The notes beneath the pieces were generated by a model. The model saw nothing but the letters and a program-made list of their open reading frames with translations, was not told where the DNA came from and did not search any database. 5,481 nucleotides of DNA. It comes from Candidatus Izemoplasma sp. GTDB lineage: Bacteria > Bacillota_I > Bacilli_A > Izemoplasmatales > Izemoplasmataceae. The stretch is from contig SKJA01000025.1 of the NCBI GenBank assembly GCA_007116105.1, forward strand, positions 1 to 5,481, read 5' to 3'. The stretch's first letter is position 1, and every line of letters begins with the position of its first letter. The position numbers and the translations under genes are program-made. Shown here piece by piece: positions 5,175-5,481 of the stretch.

Positions 5175-5481
5175 AGAGGGTGCGTCCTAAAGCATGTAAG
5201 AACGCTTTTAAAGCGGTCCCGCTTAAGCGTTCATCGCCGACGTCACCGTGCAAGCTGTCATCCGGAATGCCGTGGTGATCGCTGCCTGCACTCATGAGCC
5301 AGCCTTTTTTCTTGGCGTGTGCTTCATAAAACGTGCGGTGCGATTCGTCGTGTCGTGGGTACCATACTTCGATGCCATCAAACGGCAGTTCTAAGACCTC
5401 ATCATGGGCTTTTTTATGAATCAATCTGGGGTGGGCTAAAACGACGATGGCGTCGTGTTGTCTTAAAAACTCAATGCCTTC
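5173..5481 (-). CDS. PHP-domain metal-dependent phosphoesterase, C-terminal part (start outside window)
   Basis: The reading frame is open from the right edge (5481) to the TAA at 5175-5173, showing the last 102 residues. It resembles the PHP (polymerase and histidinol phosphatase) family of metal-dependent phosphoesterases, of the YciV/RNase AM-like or small PHP type. Metal-ligand motifs visible are VLAHPR (visible residues 14-19), the DGIEVWYPRH strand (35-44) and SAGSDHHG (64-71), which supply His, Glu and Asp-His ligands typical of the family's later motifs. The N-terminal HxH motif is outside the window. A TTG at 5424-5422 is an internal Leu codon, not the start, because the AHP motif lies upstream of it in the same frame. 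It is convergent with the crtM operon and separated by two terminators, so a link with carotenoid synthesis is not indicated. Substrate unknown (nucleotide, oligoribonucleotide or sugar phosphate). Confidence 0.82.
   Translation of the reverse strand, partial: EGIEFLRQHDAIVVLAHPRLIHKKAHDEVLELPFDGIEVWYPRHDESHRTFYEAHAKKKGWLMSAGSDHHGIPDDSLHGDVGDERLSGTALKAFLHALGRTL

Noticed and set aside
5173..5424. Reading the PHP gene as a complete 83-residue ORF starting at the TTG at 5424
   Set aside because: The frame stays open to the window edge and the AHP metal-binding motif lies upstream of the TTG, so this is the end of a longer gene.
1..5481. CRISPR arrays, tRNA/rRNA genes, insertion sequences, riboswitches, toxin-antitoxin or phage genes
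   Set aside because: I looked for repeat-spacer patterns, tRNA-like arms, transposase motifs and long structured leaders and saw none. Non-coding space is limited to 150 bp at most.

Overview
The window is a compact bacterial segment of seven genes, two of them cut by the window edges. By family content it centres on C30 (staphyloxanthin-type) carotenoid synthesis. Translation uses the standard bacterial code: TGA is a stop (for example in both ATGA overlaps) and Trp is TGG. Strong AGGAGG ribosome sites, a CrtN that closely resembles the Staphylococcus type as I recall it, and a short Lys-rich lipoprotein signal suggest Bacillota or a standard-code Mycoplasmatota lineage (Acholeplasma/Izemoplasma-like). 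The base composition looks mid-range rather than very AT-rich. This placement is an inference with low confidence at genus level.

Layout: (1) 1-2741, minus strand, a likely operon in the order crtN (diapophytoene desaturase), a lipid-anchored trypsin/HtrA-like serine protease without a PDZ domain, then pcp (pyroglutamyl peptidase, cut by the left edge). The last two overlap by ATGA. (2) 2742-2891, a 150-bp divergent control region. It has a near-consensus plus-strand promoter, a weaker minus-strand promoter, a 6-bp-arm palindrome almost exactly at its midpoint, and two AACG-N(5/6)-CGTT inverted pairs on the plus promoter. (3) 2892-5125, plus strand, a tight three-gene operon: crtM (squalene/phytoene synthase family), a VTE5/SEC59-type prenol (phytol/dolichol) kinase homologue, and a DUF92 membrane protein, the family of plant/cyanobacterial VTE6 phytyl-phosphate kinase. 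(4) 5124-5174, back-to-back convergent terminators. (5) 5173-5481, minus strand, the C-terminal part of a PHP-domain phosphoesterase.

How the genes may work together: CrtM joins two farnesyl diphosphates to 4,4'-diapophytoene, and CrtN desaturates it towards a yellow diapocarotene such as diaponeurosporene. The VTE5-like and DUF92 proteins look like the two successive kinases that turn a free isoprenoid alcohol into its monophosphate and then its diphosphate. Their translational linkage to crtM suggests a prenol salvage module (farnesol -> farnesyl-P -> farnesyl-PP) feeding carotenogenesis directly. This is the most interesting hypothesis in the window. The individual families are known, but I do not know of a described salvage-coupled C30 carotenoid operon, and substrate and novelty are unproven. 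No prenyl transferase, upstream isoprenoid gene or carotenoid end-modification gene (crtP/crtQ/crtO types) lies in the window.
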